A stretch of DNA of 64,000 nucleotides, taken from Daphnia pulex. Lineage: Eukaryota > Arthropoda > Branchiopoda > Diplostraca > Daphniidae. The stretch spans positions 12,949,001-13,013,000 of the forward strand of contig NC_060026.1 of NCBI RefSeq assembly GCF_021134715.1, in the 5' to 3' direction. Below the pieces are notes generated by a model. That model was not told the DNA's origin and did not search any database. It saw only the letters and a program-made list of their open reading frames with translations. Below, one piece after another: positions 47,591 to 60,400 of the stretch; the first letter of the stretch is position 1; every line of letters starts with the position of its first letter. Both the position numbers and the translations under genes were made by a program.

Positions 47591-48799
47591 TTAAACTTTA
47601 AACTGTTGAAAGTCAAAAGCGTTTGGTGTTAAAAAGTCCTCGAATTTGGGGAAACTAAAAAAATCTTCATTGGGTCCTTTGTTGCTTTCTGGGTAGTTTG
47701 GATCCTGGTTGTAAGATGTAGGATATTGAGGCTCGGCCGGGGGAGAATAAGGAGCTTCTTCGTAGGCTGGAGGTGAATAATCCTGTGGTTTGTAGGCAGG
47801 AGCTTCGGAATAAGCAGGAGCTTCGTAGTTTGGTGACTGCGGTGGTGGATAAGGAGCCTCAGTGCTGTGAGCTGGTGGGCTGTATTCCTCTGGTTGTTGG
47901 TAAGCAGGGGCCTCTGGGTAAGCTGGTGGAGAGTAAGCAGGAGCCTCTGGATAAGCTGGTGGAGAGTAAGCAGGAGCCTCTGGGTAAGCTGGTGGAGAGT
48001 ACGCAGGAGCCTCTGGGTAAACGGAAGGCGTCGGAGCTTTGTAACTAGGGACGTACGGAGGAGAGTAAGGAGCTTCAGTGTAAACGGGAGCTGGAGGGCT
48101 GTAAGAAGGTGGGCTGTAAGATGGTGGGCTGTAAGAAGGTGGGCTATAAGCAGGGGGGCTATAAGCAGGGGGGCTATAAGCAGGGGGGCTGTATGCAGGA
48201 GGGCTATAAGCAGGGGGGCTATAAGCAGGGGGGCTATAAGCTGGAGGGCTGTATGCAGGAGGGCTATAAGCAGGAGGGCTGTATTCTGATGGACTGTAAG
48301 CCTGTTGATTGTAGGATGGCTCTGGTTGACTATGCGCTGGAGCTTTGTAGTTTGGCTTGGGTGCTCCGTATTGGGCTTTTGGTGGTCCGTATTGGGGCTT
48401 AGGGGCGCCGTATTGAGCTTTAGGAGCGCCGTATTGAGCTTTAGGAGCACCATACTGTGGTTTTGGCGCTCCGTAGCTTGGTTTTTTCTTATGTTTGTCA
48501 GATTTTAAAAACCCGAAAATTCTGCTCTCCTGTTCCTGTTGTCCGCTACTGCGCACATATGTCAAGTTCCTCAAACCAACATTCGACTTTTGTTCAACTT
48601 TTTTTCCAGTGGTCTCCGCCGCTAAATTGCCATCGAATCCGACAACTGCAAGCGCCAGCAGTGACAGCAGGATAGAGGCGAAGATCTGTACAGCGTAATC
48701 AAATTAAAATGATCAACTGAATGAATTAATTTCTGAAAATAATTTCCGCGATTGAAACTGAATGAAGCAAAAATTTACCTTTGATGCTCCGTGTCTCAT
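47591..48799 (-). CDS. Tyr/Pro-rich secreted repeat protein 3
   Basis: Exons 48799-48779 (MRHGASK) and 48685-47591 give 371 aa. It is a recent tandem duplicate of gene 2: signal peptide, [11 protein letters not shown], the RIFGF...KHKKK box and the C-terminal NAFDFQQFKV motif all match. It differs in the repeat tracts. The YSPPA tract is more homogeneous, and a 36-base unit encoding AYPEAPAYSPP is repeated three to four times at about 47910-48020, where gene 2 has a single unit. Promoter and 5' UTR are almost identical to gene 2, so co-expression is likely. Confidence 0.87.
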
Positions 48800-48930
48800 G
48801 TTGATTAGGATGTAAGTTTTCTTAATAGTCAATGTTATACTTGATTTCTTTCACGAAGAAGCTACACTGAAGTGAAGCTCGAGAACTTGAGATGAGAACA
48901 CTGATGCAAATTTGAGAAGAATGACTCCAA

Positions 48931-48936
48931 TTTATA
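48931..48936 (-). promoter_or_regulatory. TATA box of Tyr/Pro-rich gene 3
   Basis: Same position and context as at 45391-45396. Confidence 0.6.
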
Positions 48937-48939
48937 TCA

Positions 48940-49825
48940 GTAGATAAACTCCGCCTTCCTTGAAACAAGCCGTCGCCCATCTTCACAAAACACAAACTCA
49001 TCCTTTGTTATTTGAGTCGCGGGTGACGTGTTTCTGACTTTCCCTGGAGCGATCGTATATTGTGTGGTTTATATTACTGGTTTGAGCTACTAACCTGGTC
49101 TGGCTGTTGTCTTATTGCATTACCGCTGATGGCTTTGAATCAGCCAAAAAATGGCGGGGCCTAGACGGTGATTGATCGCCAAATTGGCAAAACAGTGACC
49201 GCAGGAAAGTGTGAAGAAATTCGGAAGATTCCACCAATCCAATTTACCAACAACAGCTCAATTCGGATGAAAATTCGTTCCACTGCAAAGCACAATCCCG
49301 AACTGAGAAAGTGGAATGTAGCGTATTCTGCGAGCATCAATTCCGTTGTCACGATTTCGGAAAAAACCCACACGGCACTCTCTTATTTATAACCAAAATA
49401 GAAATTCAACTACTAAGATATTATACTGGTAGCTTGATTCTCGTATTCAATTAATATCCGACAATACGGAAGTTGACGATTCGGCACACATGAGAAACAC
49501 ATTCCGTATAATACGATATACATGCTTATTAGTAATTGCTGTCTGAAATAGGTTATCGATAAACTCGACAGGTAAATCTCTGAAGGACTGAATTTTCCAG
49601 GTTCATTGACCTTCTTTCCCAAGACCATTGCGGTTACACTAATGAAGGAAGGAAGTAAAAACCGTTTGAAATTGCCGCGGAAGTAATTTGTTTATACAAC
49701 ATCACCACCTATGAATGAAGGTAGGAACCTGCTAGCAGACGAAAGGTATTTTTCACGTGCTCGCTACTATTTACATCCATCAGTTTTATTTAGCACGAAT
49801 TTTTGGAGGGAAGTGAAGCAGAATC
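48940..49825. other. Spacer upstream of WDR6
   Basis: The first 450 bases are related to 41090-41420. No gene is seen. The WDR6 promoter must lie in the last few hundred bases; I see no TATA box. Confidence 0.4.
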
Positions 49826-52800
49826 ATGGTACTAAAGAAATTATATTTACAAACGCATGTTACTGCTTTGTGTACCGTTGAACCTCATTTTTTATTAGAA
49901 GGTGTGTATAAAATGAAGTAAAATTCCGTTCTATTTAACAGTGTTGTTTATGAACTGCAGGTTGCGGAGGCTTTATAAACCTTTATGACTTCGACTCTAA
50001 CGAGCTTTTGGAAAGCCTCGACATATTTCGAGGTGCCAGAATTCATGGTATTCGATATTCACTGCATAATAAAACAGTGATTGTTTTCGGTGGAAAGCTG
50101 TTTGCACTGGTGTCATTCAACGATTCTAAAACTGCTCTACCGAGGTTAATTGCTACATAAAAATGTAAATTTAGCTGGTTGCTATAACATTTCATCAGAT
50201 TGAAACTTTTACAGAAATCCAATGAAGCTGACTGGATAAGGGATGCTAAATTTGTAAATAATGGGGATTATCTTGTCAAATTAACTTCTCACAACAAAGT
50301 TATCATCGAAAAAACGTCTTCTGAAGCAGAAACTGTTGAAGTACAAGGAGATGAACAGTGCATATTGTAAGTAGTGATGAATGCTGTTTGTAGGTTCCTT
50401 ATTATTAACTTTACGTTCTACTCAGATACTGTGGCAAAATTCTGGGCGAAGATCTTTCACAGTTGACCATTCTGGCAGGGACTGTATTTGGCAACATCCT
50501 TGTTTGGGCAGCCTCACCATCTCAACAGAATAAATGTCTCTTCCACAGATTAACTGGTCACAATGTAAATCTATAGCTCTAAATTTAGTTTACTGTAAAG
50601 TCGTGCTAATATTTTTATTGCTATTGCTGTCTCTTGCAGGGTGTCATCTTCTCTATAAATTATGACGAAGTTTCGCACACTATCATATCAACGTCAGACG
50701 ATAGATCTGTTCGTTTTTGGAGTCTCCAATGCGAAGACGAAGTGCCAAACAAATTGAGCCTCTGGAGTTTATTTCAACGATCGAAAATTCATCCCCAAAA
50801 CGAACTTTATGGTCATGAAGCCCGTGTTTGGAACAGTGTCATAATCCGTCAAAATCAGTGTGATTCGGGACTGGTAGCCAGTTTGGGTGAAGACTCCCGT
50901 ATTTGTTTGTGGGATTTGACGAGCGGCAAATTGGTATCCAAGTTTGATGCTCACCCTGGAACCAGTGTATGGGCTGCCGTGTGGGATTCACGACTCCAAT
51001 TATTGGTTCGTTATTTTGACAGGCAAATACGAGTTTCGCTTAATGTATTCATGAATTTGTTTATTCTCAGGTAACTGCTGGAGGAGAAGGTTCGACACGA
51101 ATCTGGAACGCCAATCATTTACAGGAAACGAGCTGTCGTCAGCTCCAGCTCACCGAAGACGGCCAAGTTCCACGTTTAGTGATCGTTACATCCACGGGTT
51201 ACTACCGCCACTTGGTGGCCAGTCAGCTGGGCATCATTTACGGATGGGATAGTCACGCCCAGATTTGGGTCTCCCTCTTTCAGGACGAGGGACTCGGCAA
51301 CGGCAGCGTCTTGGATTCCGACGGTCGGACGATTATATTTGGAACGCGTACCGGAGCTGTGTTCGTGTTCGCTTCCGGCCCGTCGTCCTTGGAACTGCTG
51401 GCGACCCATCAGCTGGAAAAGACGAAAATTTATAGCCTGCATTTGGTCGCATCGCAGCAGCAAGAGTTTATGGCCTGTCTCGATAACGGTCGTCTGCTGC
51501 TTATGAATGTACTCGGCGGCAGCGAGTCACCACCCAGGGCCCAATTTATTCTCCCCGACGGCAAACAGCGATGGCCCAGCTGTGTTCTGGCCACCCAAAA
51601 TCGATTCATGATGGGCGATCGTGAAGGGAGCTTTCATCTTTATTCGACCGAAAAAGAGGTTGGTTTTTCGGGGATTTTTACGACCTCCGACAAACAGTTA
51701 CAAATCGAGAAATGATTTCTGATAATAATCAACATTTATTACTTTATTTTAGACTCCGCTTCAATCTTTTTCGCATATCCATGGCAAGAATGGCTTGACT
51801 GACATTCAGAGCGATCCGAACGGCCAACATCTTTATTACACCGGAGGAAGAGACGGTCGAATCGGTCTCTGGCGGTTAACCGACGACCAGAATCAACTGG
51901 AACTTTTGTCACTTACTAACACCAGTCTCGGTTGGATTGCCGGCTTGCGATGGATCGACCAGCAGTTAACATACCTGGCCTTTCAGAGCGTAAGTACCTA
52001 CTTATCCATATGGAAATTTTGAAAAAAATCTATAATCAATTCAAATTTGATGCAATATTTTGTATTGTGTCTATCCAAATTTATTCAGGATCGGTTCGTT
52101 GTGTGGTCGAGTGAGCAACAGCGGAGTCTCATGCAAGTGCCTTGCGGGGGAGGCCACCGATCATGGGACTTTGACGTGACGTCGTCTGATGTCACTTTCC
52201 TGTTCATCAAGGACAGACACATTTACGAGAATCGACGTCCATTGAGCGCCGTTTTCAACTCGTCGCTGCCTGGACGCTGCGGAGGGCACAGCAAATCGAT
52301 TTGCCGTGGCAGGTTCGTCGGATTCCACGACGACTCGCCGCTCGTCTTGACTGGAAGTGAAGACACGACGATGAGACTGTCGCGATTGGATCGGCGTTCC
52401 GCCCAATCGCTGACCGTCATAACCAAACACGTTTCCAGCGTCCGAGCCCTGGCCGTCAAGGAACTGGCATGTAGGTCTGCAGGGACGTGGCTGTGTGTTT
52501 CAGCCGGCGGCAGAGCCCAGTTATCGGTCGGATTACTGACACTATCTGGCCAGGGCGATCAAGTGCACGTCATTCACCGTGACGTGCGTTCGCATTTCTT
52601 GCGCGGTTGGCTCCGCCGGGCGGCCACCAATAAGCCCTGGATTCACGGCAGCGATCAGCTGTCGCTCATCCCCGACCCTGAAACCCGCTACATGGACGTC
52701 GATGTGGTAGACCGTGGCGACAGCAATTTCCATATTATCGCCGCCTGCTCCGATAGCTTTATAAGGTTTGTCTCGTACATTTGTTGCGTGCATTGAAATT

Positions 52801-53586
52801 TTTCACTTTTTTTGTTTGTTGTTCCAAATGTTTAAAACAAAAAATTCTACTGTCACATTTTCATTTTTTTTTCCAGGATTTTTTATCTATCCCTGGAGGG
52901 TGGCCGGTTAGACTTGTTTCACGAACTCAACTTCCACAATTGCTGCGTCTTGCTGGTCAAAGTGGTGGCCGATCCGGATGGCAATACCATCCTTTTCTCC
53001 GCCGGAACAGATGGCCGGCTGGCTGTGTGGGACGTAACAGTTGTGGAAGAAGATAAGGCCATGGATCCCTTGGACAGCCTGTCCATTCATCAATCGGGCA
53101 TTAATAGTTTGGACTGCCAATGGATCGACCTTAATCGCATGCTGGTTCTGACTGGGGGCGACGATAACGCTCTGATCTGCACCAAAGTGGAAATCAGCTG
53201 CGAAAGGAATTTACTGCGATTAATCGATCAGCAAAAGCTGTTCCCCCACGCAGCCCAAATCTCCGGTAACTTATTGCCGATATTGTTTGTTTTTTTTTCA
53301 CTTTGAATGTTGTTTGCTGATAACTTTTAAATTGGTTACAGGAGTAGCTCTGCTGGGTCACAACTTGTGTTTAAGCGTGTCACTGGACCAGCGTCTGATC
53401 CTCTGGAAGCGAGAGGACACTCGACTTATGTGGCAGTCGGCCGTTTGCTGCGACGTCTCCGACATTCAAGGGCTGCATGTGTCCGCGGGTGCCACTAAAA
53501 CTTTGTCCAAAGTCCTGGTTTATGGTCAAGGTATTCAAGTCTTTGAAGTGGACGACGACTCGTTAAACATCGCCCACACGATTTAG
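49826..53586 (+). CDS. WDR6: WD-repeat protein 6 (tRNA 2'-O-methylation cofactor)
   Basis: Exons are 49826-49901, 49961-50144, 50199-50366, 50426-50564, 50640-51005, 51071-51658, 51753-51989, 52089-52765, 52877-53265 and 53342-53586. All junctions are GT-AG and in frame, giving 1022 aa, close to the length of animal WDR6. Many WD-like units are visible, ending in WD, LW or VW (VRFWSLQ, ICLWDLTSG, TRIWN, IGLWRL, LAVWDV, LILWK). The segment FVVWSSEQQ...CGGGHRSWDF is characteristic of WDR6. In yeast (Trm734) and human, WDR6 partners an FTSJ1/Trm7-type methyltransferase to 2'-O-methylate position 34 of some tRNAs. Introns are all short (51-99 bases). It is a housekeeping gene unrelated to its neighbours. 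Confidence 0.93.
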
Positions 53587-56500
53587 ACTATTCATCTGTC
53601 GACCCGTTCTAACCAACTAAGGTAAAAAAGAAAAAAAATACAACATATTATTTTCTTCTTTGCACGGCACCTTTTACATCACTCTTGTCTTGGTAGTTTT
53701 AGATTATTTTGTTGTGAAATTATTTTGACGACCAAATCGCGCTACCGTTGTGAGCCGGTGATTTCAGATTTCACCTGTTTGATGACGTCAGCTGACACGA
53801 CGTGTCGAAACGCTGGAAAAGTGGACCGTTTGGGAAGGAGCGCCGCGTTTATTTCATTGCGTCATTGTGACAGGGAACTTTGGAGAGCAGCGGGGTGGAG
53901 GGGAGAATTGTGCACTGGGCGCGGAATGTGTTTCTCTTTATTTATTTATTTTTTTCCTCTTCTACTTTGGTCGTATTTTTTCTTTTGTTCAATTCCAAAT
54001 ATGGCGGAAATATTGAGAGGGGCGGGTCGCGATAACATCCATGACACGCCAGAGTGCTTGACAGGTTTTTTAGTGGCGCACTTGAGAGAAAGGCTAGTGC
54101 GCGATATAATATTCAATTCTATTTTATTCAGTCGACCATGGCGCACCCGATTTACATTTATTGAGCCTTTGGGGGTTGTGTACACATAGAGGCCCAAACT
54201 GTGTAAACACCAAACAAAAAAATTCATTAACATAATAATCCAATTAGATTTTGTGGCTTTTAAAACAAAATAGCATCTGGCATTCCTCTGGGGTGGGAAA
54301 GTGTGGGCGATTTATTTTTCGGGTTCCAGCCCGTGCTAAAGAGAACGAGGCTCACAAAATTCGAGATGATTCGATTTTTTTTCCGACGACCTCCACCACT
54401 TTGAATGAAAACTTAAATGCAGCGCGCAACAGGGCGACCTTACAAGGCAGCCTCCGTTTCCCATTTATGGCCATCTGTGACACACAGAGGGCTCGACCCT
54501 TGGGGGGCTTTGCTTTTTAAATATATTTTTCGTCATTGTGTTTGGTTGTAACCTGTTGTATATACCTTCATTTGGATTGATTTACATATAAAGGTCCCCA
54601 ACGGTTCACATTTTCGCTTGAATTGCAGATTTGGCGGCAGGGAAATTCAATTTCTTTCAAATTTCCAAATCCGCGTTTCCACCCAATTTACCTTAAATGG
54701 ACGCGCGGGAGAGAAGCGCGCTTTTATTTAAATGAATCGCGATATTTTATTTTTAGTACTCTTCTTCTTCTATTCATGTTTTTTTTTTTCTTTCTCCAAA
54801 ATGACTCGAGGGTGAAAAGAAAAAGAAACGTTTGTGCGTGAATCGTTATCGGTGGTTGCCGATCTTGAAGCGCGCACACTCGGTGACATACTCCTAATAC
54901 TTTGCAAACAAAAGGGATCCCCATATCGAAATGCAATTGCCCATAACCGGGTATCAAAGGGATACACACACACACACTCAGTCTATGTGTGTCTAAGAAA
55001 CTTAACCAACGCCAGCCAGCGCCAGCTACATGACGTAAAAGGGAAAACGATCAGCGATTGAGACGATAAAAAATAAACTTTGGTAAATTTTTCTTCTTCT
55101 TCGCGGCAAACACAAAACACTTGCCATATTTAACCCGACTTTTTAAGCGGTCCTGCGGGTTTTTATTCCGGCGCTCAGCTGTCAAGGATTTTTTTTTTGT
55201 TTTTCATTTGAATCTTATACATACCCGTTTTTGGGCCGATTTTTTGATTTTTCTCTGTTCGAATTGTACACGCCCTTGATTCAACCTGACATCATCGGCC
55301 AAATGGTGGTGTGCTGTATCTACACTGTGCGGTGGTTCCCGTTGAATTTGCCCTGTTGTTTTCATCTCTCGTCACGTCCCGCCTTTTAATTTGCCAGTTA
55401 TTATTTTTTCTTTTCTTTTTTTCCAGAGTAGAGAGATGATGATGGACTGGCGTCGAGTGGGTCAAGTCGTGATGATGGATATTTTTCCTTCTCGAAAGAG
55501 GGGGGAACACCGCCACACCTTAATACGTCACCGAATAGTCAGTGCAGCAGCAGCCCCCAGCAGCAGCTATCCATCAGTTTTAAAATTATAGATTGCGTTT
55601 TTATTTTGCTTTTTTTTTGCATATTCATAGTTAGTAGTAGTTGTCGACAATTGTGAGGCGACCTTAATCCACCAGTTTGGGAACACCTGCTGACTTCTCG
55701 GGACCATATTCTTTTATTTTTTATTTTTTTTCACGGACATTACTACCGTTGGGCCTGAAAGAGATAGATGGACCTTTTTTTTTCTTCTTTTTTTTTCTTT
55801 TTTCAAAGGCGAAATTTACACACACCACACAAGGATAGATCTGCAATTCATATCAGCTGGCAAACACCGCCAAGCTTAAAAAGGGGCACGGTCAATTCAG
55901 TTTTTTTTCCTTTTTTTCCCTTTTCTTTAGTCGAACGTTCCAGGTCATCTGAATACTCGTTGGAAGCGTCGAAGAAACAAAGAAACAAATCTCTATCAAA
56001 ATTGTCTAGGACAGGAGAGCGAGCTACTGGTGGGGAAACCTTGGGAAACGGCTGTTGTTGTATGTCCCGATGACTCACTCTCACTATTTTTCTTTACGGA
56101 TTTGTATTTTTTTCTTGTCTTATTTATTTATATGGGCCAAAGGCAAACAAGAAAAATAAAAGAAATGAGGTCGGGTTATTCCTTGACTGTCGAGGTCTCT
56201 CCCCATTTCTCCGTGTGTGTCAGTCTAATTGCAGTGTGTGTGTAACTCTTTTAACTGCCGGGCCAATTTTTCTTTTCCCTTTTTTTTTCTTTTAGGTGCG
56301 CAGGATCTCTTGCTGTGCCGTGTCTAAAAATGATGTGGCCCATCATCTTCGAGAGACTGTTTGGCACCACGAAGAAAATAACGGACCCTATCATCTACAG
56401 ACGTCACGAACTTGACCATCATAATAAAGTGGAGTCAATCTAGTCGATTGATTCGCTCCGCTCTGGAGATGGAAAATATGGCGAGTAATAAAAAAACATC

Positions 56501-57486
56501 TTTTTCAAAGTCGCTTTATTATTAGCAAAAGGGAAAGACAATGGCCGGCAGGTGCCATCGGACATTCTTCATTGCATTGTTCACGCTTTAATGACGGCCA
56601 GCTATAGTCGTTCCCCCCCGTTATGGACAAACAACTTAATGAACTCAGTCCCATGTGTTTCACAACGAAATTGAGCCTAAGTTCACATAGCCTCCCAATT
56701 TATTATTCACCACTGACTTTTGGCTTTAGTGTGTCTAGAAGACGCCCGGTGGATTTTTTAGATGTTCAATAATAAAAAAAAAGCCCCAACACTATCCAAC
56801 GCAGCCCTCGTGAGTGGAATTTAAGTTTTCCCATTTTCCAGGGATCACGTGATCTCTCTCCTCCAAGATCGAAAGAGTCGAAGGCCGTATATATACAAAT
56901 TTCTCTCTCTCTCTCTCTACTCATTCCCTCCCTCTTTTCTTTCTTTTTTAGATATTGAGAGCTGTGTGTATATGCCCCCATGCTGAGAGAGAAGGAGAGA
57001 GACTTGCCCCGCAGACGGGCCATGAAGCTCCCAGCAACGTTTCCCAGTCGAGTCACTCTCAAGTCGCATTCAGACCGGTGTGGAAGAGCTTAGACCCGTT
57101 CGCGTGCACCTTTTTTTGTTTGAAAACTTTTCAACAACGTGTGTTCAAATTGCGATTCGCCATCGTCAACAACAATCCACCCGGGTTTTGTTATTTTTTT
57201 GAAACAACTCCGCACTCCGCACTAATACTCCGCAACGGTTATTTCCCTCCACGCGAAAGAAAAATCGACCGCTCCTTTTCGGTAATAATCATTTGAATTT
57301 TTTGGTCATGGGATTTTTCAAAAGGAAATTATTGAAACTTTTAATCATTGGAAAACATTTTTCTATTTTTATTTCCAACCTGTTCTCTTCATTTAGTTCT
57401 CTGCAACGATTGACTCTCCAGTTGTTTGACGGGCTAATTATCTACTACTACTACCCCCCCCCCCCCCCACTTCCACATTTTGCGCA
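53587..57486. other. Spacer and probable 5' regulatory region of the muscle gene
   Basis: Rich in pyrimidine tracts and T runs. A TATATATA near 56888 is followed by a CT run at 56902-56917 and may mark the promoter and 5' UTR of the downstream muscle-protein gene. Open frames of 70-154 codons here (for example 53725-54189) show no recognisable domain and I do not call them. A C run lies at about 57456-57468. Confidence 0.4.
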
Positions 57487-60400
57487 ATGGCTGGACGTCC
57501 CAGATGGCAGGTAAGAGACTAACAGACGGAATTTTTAGAGAGATTCGATTGGGCATTTTTTTTAAATTAGCTTTTCGGAAGGGAAGACGGAAAGTCTTTT
57601 GAAGGGAACAACCCCTTTTTCTTCTGTTCTTTTTCTTTTCTCTTTGCGTGTGGTGGAAAAATGCGCTCGGCGGAGGCGATCACGCCTTATAAGGCCACAC
57701 GATAGAAGCTAGCAGCAGCAGCGGCAAACCTTTTCTTTCATGGCCCTCACTCTTTCGTTGTGCTGTGCAAGTTTGTTGCATTTTCGGCCGGTCGTATCAC
57801 CGGGGATCCGTCTCCCGTACGCGCCCTCCGATAAATACTTGCGGGGCTGCTAGAGGAAATAAAAAAAGAAAGAAAGAAGAGTTGAACGATAGAAACCAGG
57901 CAACACCATAGACTGGACCAGGGGGAAAGAGACGAGCTCAACGTCAACAGGGAACTCGAGAAAAGATGAAGCGTAAATATTTCTTGAATCCTTTTGAAAT
58001 CCGGGAAGAAGGAGAAGAGAGCGTTGGGTGTATAAATATTATAGGCAGACCAGACATTTTATGTGGATCCGGACCGGACCGGTCGGGTGTGAGTCACCCT
58101 CCGAAGCCGGAAAAACCGCACACCATTCGATACGGTTCATCTTTCGTTTAAAAGCAAAAAGGTTGAAGCGCTTCGTTGTAAACTTGTTGGTTGTTTGCGC
58201 AAACAAACCAAACATACAAGTCGGCCATACCTTTATTTATTTTCCGGGTTAGAAAAGGAAGAGAAATAACTAAATAAGTAAACACATCCGGCTGGAATGG
58301 ACTCTTCCCATCCGCTCTAATGTGTAACTCGTTTTTTTTTTCTTGTTTTTGTTTGTTTTATTCTTGGGGAAGTTCTTCACGCAAGTTTATATTTGGTATG
58401 GAGGTCACCATCTAGTGGTAGTCGATGACAGCTGTGGAAATTCTTTTCTTTTCTAGAAAGAATTAAAAAAAAAACCTGCCTGACTTCCCACACTCGATTC
58501 GATTAGCAACAGACGAACCACTGGAACGCCAAAATGATTCGACGCAATTTCTTTTTTTCTTTTTTCACGGAATATCCAACTCGACTTTCTTGGCAGAGCT
58601 CATACAGCAGAGCCGGCAGGCTATACACTCCTAGATTCTTTTGTTTTGTTTTTTTTCCCGAATGATTTATTTTGACCGATGCATACAACACGAAAGACAA
58701 GAGAGACACAGCTTGGACAAAGGTTTTTCTTTTTTTTTACTGTTGCGGTTAATATAATTAACAACAAAGGAATAATAGTGACAACACGAAATTCAAATAA
58801 TAGTTGGGACAAACAGCCTGCGGCGGGAGAGAAAAGAAGTAGAAGGAATTATATTATTACAACAAGTGTGAGAATGTGCGCTGGTTTGGCGGATGCGTGC
58901 GGATGCTGTGCAAAATTCGGTGGTTTCGGTTCGCTTCCATTTCTTTTCTTTTTTTCATTTCTCGCCCAATCTTTTCAACTTTCAATTCAAATTTCAAATG
59001 CAGATCCAAATATAGAGAATGTTGTGAGTGGTGTAGTAAAAATAAAACAAGAAAACAAAAAGGAAACGAGAGAAATGACTACAGAAAGAAACAAAAATGA
59101 ATTACAATTAGAAAATAGCTTCAATCTTGTTTTATAGCTCCGGCATTGTGTTGTTCGTTTGACGATTGGGCGAAACAATCAGACTGAAAACAAAAGGCAG
59201 GGAGAAAGTGGTTGGCTGGCTGTTATTAAATCAAGTTGAAAAACAAAAAGAATAATTCTTTTATGCACAAAAAGTTGCTTGAATCAAGTCCCCCCTCAAC
59301 ATGATTCAACTCCCTTTTACGTCATTTATTTGGCACCGATGGGGTTTAGGGGGCTGTGCCATCGAATTAAAAAAAGAAAATATGTTATATAACCTCTCGT
59401 CTAGATGTTTATCTTCCAATCCCAAAAAATGTCAATTATAATCATCAGTGAAAACAGAAAAAGAACCAAAATGAAATTAAAAAGTTTGGGGGATTACGAT
59501 AATTGGCTGTGAATTTTAGCGTCGCCGGCTGCTGATGGGGAGAGAGTTTTGTTCTTTTTGTTTTTGTTTTCACATGTGTCGGGTGTTTCCGAATCCTCCG
59601 ACGCCGGCCTGGGAGGCTCCTTTGTTAAATCCGGCCTGGAGTCCGACGTGTCCCTCGTGAGCACGTAATTGCTCCTCGGTGAACTCGCGTTCATTCTTGT
59701 CGGCCATCTTGGGTCCCATGCGAGGGCCGGTGTATTCTGGATGCTTCTGCGTCTGCGTGGTGGGATGACATCACCGTCAAAGAAAATAAAAAAATAAAAA
59801 GAAGAACGAAATTGAGCAATTCCCCTAGCTCCAACCGCTGCGCATTGGCCGAATTGTTTCTCTCGTGAAAAAATAATCGCCAGCGAGCGCGCTAGTTGCG
59901 TGCGCGCATTTGTGTGTGTGACATACCAATCGACTCAAGGCGTAGAGGCAGAGCGTGACTTGCGGAATGTTGCGACGCTCGTACAAATCCGCCGTCTGGA
60001 AAATTTCCTCCTCGGGAACGCCGTACTTTTTCAACGCCGTTTGAAACCTGCGCAACAAACACGCACACACGAAACGAAAATATTATTATTATTATAACGA
60101 GCGCATTTGTTATCGGAATTCAGCCAGGAGGAAGAGGGATAGCACACCCGCATAGTTGAGTCCACTTTGTTAACGCTGCGACGGAATGTGTCAAGTTTGT
60201 TTTAAAAAAGAAACGAAATTGAAAAAAAGAAAAACAGAATTGGAACGTGAAATATCGTCGCAGAAGACAGCGCCAAGCATCATTCAAATTTGGCGCGCTT
60301 GCACTTAATCTAAACTCGTTAAACGTGTTTGAAGCAGAGCCCAGCACAGCACAGTCGAGTCTCTCTATTGCGCCACCATCTCACGACCGCCCCAAAAATA

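Noticed and set aside
47773-48402. Plus-strand frames of 91-140 codons over Tyr/Pro-rich gene 3 (and similar ones over genes 1 and 2)
   Set aside because: Antisense shadows of the 15-base coding repeats; the minus-strand frame has the signal peptide, splice sites and paralogues.
53725-54189. 154-codon frame downstream of WDR6
   Set aside because: No recognisable domain, contains a T-rich low-complexity stretch, and lacks supporting splice sites.
58679-59137. 152-codon frame inside Mp20 intron 1
   Set aside because: Poly-Phe and Lys/Asn-rich low-complexity translation from T- and A-rich DNA; no homology recognised.
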